A DNA stretch of 64,000 nucleotides from Wyeomyia smithii (taxonomy: Eukaryota; Arthropoda; Insecta; Diptera; Culicidae): NCBI RefSeq assembly GCF_029784165.1, contig NC_073695.1, forward strand, positions 248,681,589 through 248,745,588, in the 5' to 3' direction. Positions within the stretch are counted from its first letter, which is position 1; each line of letters opens with the position of its first letter. The notes under the pieces were generated by a model. That model was not told the origin of the DNA. It ran no database searches and saw only the letters and a program-made list of their open reading frames with translations. The translations under genes and the position numbers were made by a program. Positions 61,500 through 64,000 of this stretch are shown here, piece after piece.

Positions 61500-61879
61500 C
61501 GCATAAGGTCCCCTTGCTCTTTGAAGCGCAGTACAAATTTCGAAATTTTCTCATCGGGTCCTTGTTGCAAATTCCGAAAGATGTGGCGTTCTTGTGGCAA
61601 GCATTTCATCGGAAGGAAGTGCTCATCCAGCACACGAAGAGCCTATGTATAAGGGTTCGATCCAGCAGGCACTTGAGGTCCTTCTCCCTCCAAACTGTCA
61701 TAGATATCTTGAACATTTTCACCAGCATAATGCAGCAGATATGCTTTTTTTCTCGAAGCAAGGGCAACATTATTAACCTCCAAAAATACTTCGAAGTTAC
61801 GCTTCCACTTTTTCCATCTCGAACTGACATTAGTCGTATCCTCTGGATCAAACGGTAGTACTCCCGTTCCTGTATTCAT
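61500..61879 (-). pseudogene. Element B gag, N-terminal part, frameshifted
   Basis: From ATG 61879, MNTGTGVLPFDPEDTTNVSS leads into a capsid-like RWKKWKRNFEVFLEV segment. After about 78 codons the frame is lost and related coding continues in other frames to 61496. Confidence 0.7.
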
Positions 61880-62060
61880 GATAAACTTGATTCTATAGTA
61901 ACTTTACGCTAAAAGCGGCTTTTTGCTTTGTACTATGCTTTCCACAAGGTTATAAGTCTAACCAGAACTGTTTATTTTGTAACTTGTCTGTTTACCGCAA
62001 AATACTGCGATTTTCGACCACGAATTTAATCAATACAAAAACCACTAAGCATTAACGGTA

Positions 62061-62078
62061 TCCGATCCTCGATCGCCA
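62061..62078 (-). other. Primer-binding-like site of element B
   Basis: On minus TGGCGATCGAGGATCGGA begins one base after the 5' LTR. The tRNA was not identified. Confidence 0.55.
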
Positions 62079-62079
62079 A

Positions 62080-62221
62080 TGTTATATTTGAAATATTAAA
62101 TAAAAGTCCGAATTCAATCACGGTAACTATAAAAACCCGTTTCTTTATTCTTCCGTTTTCCTACTCCTTTTCTGGGGGCGCATCAATGCTTTTACACGTT
62201 TATTGAATCTTACACATAACA
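62080..62221 (-). repeat. 5' LTR of element B
   Basis: 142 bp, near-identical to 57832-57973. Confidence 0.93.
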
Positions 62222-63120
62222 CACCCGATACCTTCACACAGCACAGTACACCATCCATTCCATTCGTGGTTCTAGTAAGTTTCATTAGTTCGAAAGGAAA
62301 GCCATTCTCGTCCATAACTTTCCATAGCTCTACACGGTCGATAGTTTCGTAAGCGGCCTCAAAATCGATGAAGAGATGGTGCGTGGGGACTTGGTACTCA
62401 CGACACTTTGGAGAATCTGCCGCAGCGTAAAGATTTGGTCCGTTGTCGATCGCCCATCCGCGAAACCGACCTGATAATTTCCCACAAACCTACGTGCTAG
62501 CAGCGAGACGGCGAAAGATGACCTGTGAGAGCACTTTGTAGGATGCGTTTGGAATCGTGATCGCTCAGTAGTTCTAACATTACAACTTGTCGTCCTTCCT
62601 GCATATTAGGCATATTACTCCGGTAGCTGTTTTGTGTTCCAGATCCTGACTATCAGCTGATGCAAACAGAAAGCCGGCCTAACCGGGCTCAGCTTGATAA
62701 GCTCCGCTGCAGTCGTCTTGTCCTCTGCCTCTACGCCGTTCAGGGGTTCATTGTAGTGCTGCTTCCCCCTGTCGTCCACCTCACGTTCTTAGTTTAGTTT
62801 CTTTTAGAATCTACGTGTTTCTTGAGTACGATACAGTTGCATCATTTCGACACACTCAAGCTCTTTCAGGCGGTGCTTTTTGTCCCGGAAAAGATGGGTC
62901 TGCTGTCTTCGCTTCTGTTTGTATCGACTTACGTTATGACGGGTCATTTGCTGCAGCATTCATGCTCGCGCTGCATTTTTCTCGTCTAGAATCGTTTGAC
63001 ACTTCTCGTCGAACTAGCCGCTACGTCGATTTTTTTCGACGAATCCAACAGCACCTTCCGCTGCGTTGTTAATGGCTGCTTTCATAGTACTCCAGCGCTC
63101 CACCAGAGGGGTTTCGGGAA
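62222..63120 (-). mobile_element. Old RTE-type LINE fragment, 5' of LTR element B
   Basis: Minus-strand pieces in shifting frames: YRQKRRQQTHLFRDKKHRLK and LECVEMMQLYRTQETRRF (linker before RT), then HHLFIDFEAAYETIDRVELW (RT motif A) and MKLTRTTNGMDGVLCCVKV just before the LTR element. Several stops show that it is long dead. Together with 57582-57831 it forms one interrupted copy. Confidence 0.78.
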
Positions 63121-64000
63121 ACTCATCCCAAAACCCAAAAACAAATAATTAAATGAGATTCAGACTAAAAGACATCAATTGGGCGAAAAAAGTCTTTGAC
63201 GGAAAACCTCTATTGTTTCCAATTGAAATTCAATCACTTGTTCATTAGATCGGGATAGTAACGGATTATCTAATGTGAAGGTTATTGGAAAATAGTTAGA
63301 GAAAGCGAGTATCATGTCACCAATTTCGGAAGCATTCTACCTGTCGATCAAGATATTGGTAATCGAAATCTATTCCGGTTATGCGCATTTGGAAATGATA
63401 TCGTTCTTGCTCGTTGCACTCTTGGCAACATACCCTCACTAAAGATAACATGCATTACGTTTGAAGCGAAATCCACCCCAGAGGAGAAAAAAGCACACAT
63501 TCTAGATTGCATTTCCAGTTTATTCCTATTTTCATACTTGATTTTTCGCCTTCTTCCAGTAGATGCGCCACAGTTTATTATTTCATTATTTCAAATAATT
63601 TGAATCATCATTGTTCGATTTCTTGTGTATCTGTTTATTTCAGCTTCGGTCATTATCTACAGTAAAGTTGCTGTTCAAACTTACAATCGATTGTATGTTG
63701 CTTGTTGTTGACCAAAATTAATCTCGTACTTTTAGTTTACAATCGTCCACTCGGACAGAAGTCATTTAATTCAAAACTCACACGAATATGCTGTTGTCGG
63801 TCGTAATCTCGGCGTATTCCGTTTGCTTACTTTTTTTTCATGTCACTTCGGTTGGTTATTCTAGATGAGAGATTAAACACTGCACAAATTGTATGCATCA
63901 AACGACACGGTTCTGTCGTAGGGTTATCATTTATCGTAGTAGAGGCCAGCGCAAGCGCAGCTCAAACAATGTCGATTTTTATTAACTTAGTCTCGATTAC
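63121..64000. other. Non-coding end of window
   Basis: No supported gene. On minus, about 63150-63470 has faint ORF pieces in several frames that may be another decayed retroelement, but no motif is convincing. Confidence 0.35.

Larger units (their letters stand above)
57832..62221 (-). mobile_element. Ty3/Gypsy-type LTR retrotransposon (element B), coding-defective
   Basis: Complete by structure: 142 bp LTRs at 62080-62221 (5') and 57832-57973 (3'), TGTTA...TAACA, with a 5 bp target duplication CACCC (57827-57831 and 62222-62226). The LTRs differ at one visible base. PBS-like and polypurine sequences adjoin the LTRs. Gag and pol are read on minus but are broken by several frameshifts and stops. 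Inserted in an RTE copy. Confidence 0.93.

Overview
This is eukaryotic nuclear DNA and almost certainly comes from a culicine mosquito; Aedes-like is my inference. The evidence is short 60-66 bp introns in compact insect genes, a mosquito-type insulin-like peptide gene, Juan/Jockey-, RTE- and R1-type non-LTR retrotransposons, tRNA-derived SINEs, many MITE-like inverted repeats, and long AT-rich stretches without genes. No bacterial operons, CRISPR arrays or rRNA genes are present.

Six host genes can be read. From left to right they are: a secreted insulin-like peptide (+, 13016-13528); the mitochondrial small Tim chaperone Tim8 (-, 13790-14125), convergent with it; an AMN1-type leucine-rich-repeat protein (+, 15427-16328); clathrin light chain (-, 19621-29648) with an 8.1 kb last intron full of repeats and a candidate 33-nt microexon; and a head-to-head pair, NHLRC2-like thioredoxin/NHL-repeat protein (-, 49667-52175) and the diphthamide J-protein DPH4/DNAJC24 (+, 52377-52844), which share a 201 bp gap between start codons. 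Apart from that gap, the genes are unrelated in function and their adjacency suggests no joint pathway.

The rest is layered repeats. 1-7 kb: an internally deleted RTE element split by a 5'-truncated Juan/Jockey insertion with a perfect 15 bp target duplication. 7.9-12.2 kb: a satellite-like tandem array of about 375-390 bp units, diverged on the left and better preserved on the right, with a (TA)n expansion inside one unit and an unclassified 0.87 kb insertion in another. 20-24.7 kb (clathrin intron): a rearranged LINE, fold-back repeats, a SINE, a promoter-bearing tandem repeat, and a TIR element that contains a tRNA-like sequence. 30-37.5 kb: one long (TA)n microsatellite that has received a tRNA-SINE and two R1-clade LINE copies, each bounded by (TA)n on both sides. 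42.3-47.2 kb: a nearly intact Ty3/Gypsy element (237 bp LTRs, 5 bp target duplication) with a single in-frame stop in pol. 48-49 kb: a TA-flanked TIR element. 53.2-57.6 kb: a large inverted-repeat structure holding a self-nested cluster of one MITE family. 57.8-62.2 kb: a second Ty3/Gypsy-type element (142 bp LTRs, 5 bp target duplication), young by its LTRs but with broken coding regions, inserted in an old RTE copy.

The most interesting observation is the (TA)n landing pad: independent retroelements of two kinds sit in the same dinucleotide tract, which suggests an R1-clade element (and perhaps a SINE) with (TA)n target preference. All assignments come from reading the sequence; no database search was run.
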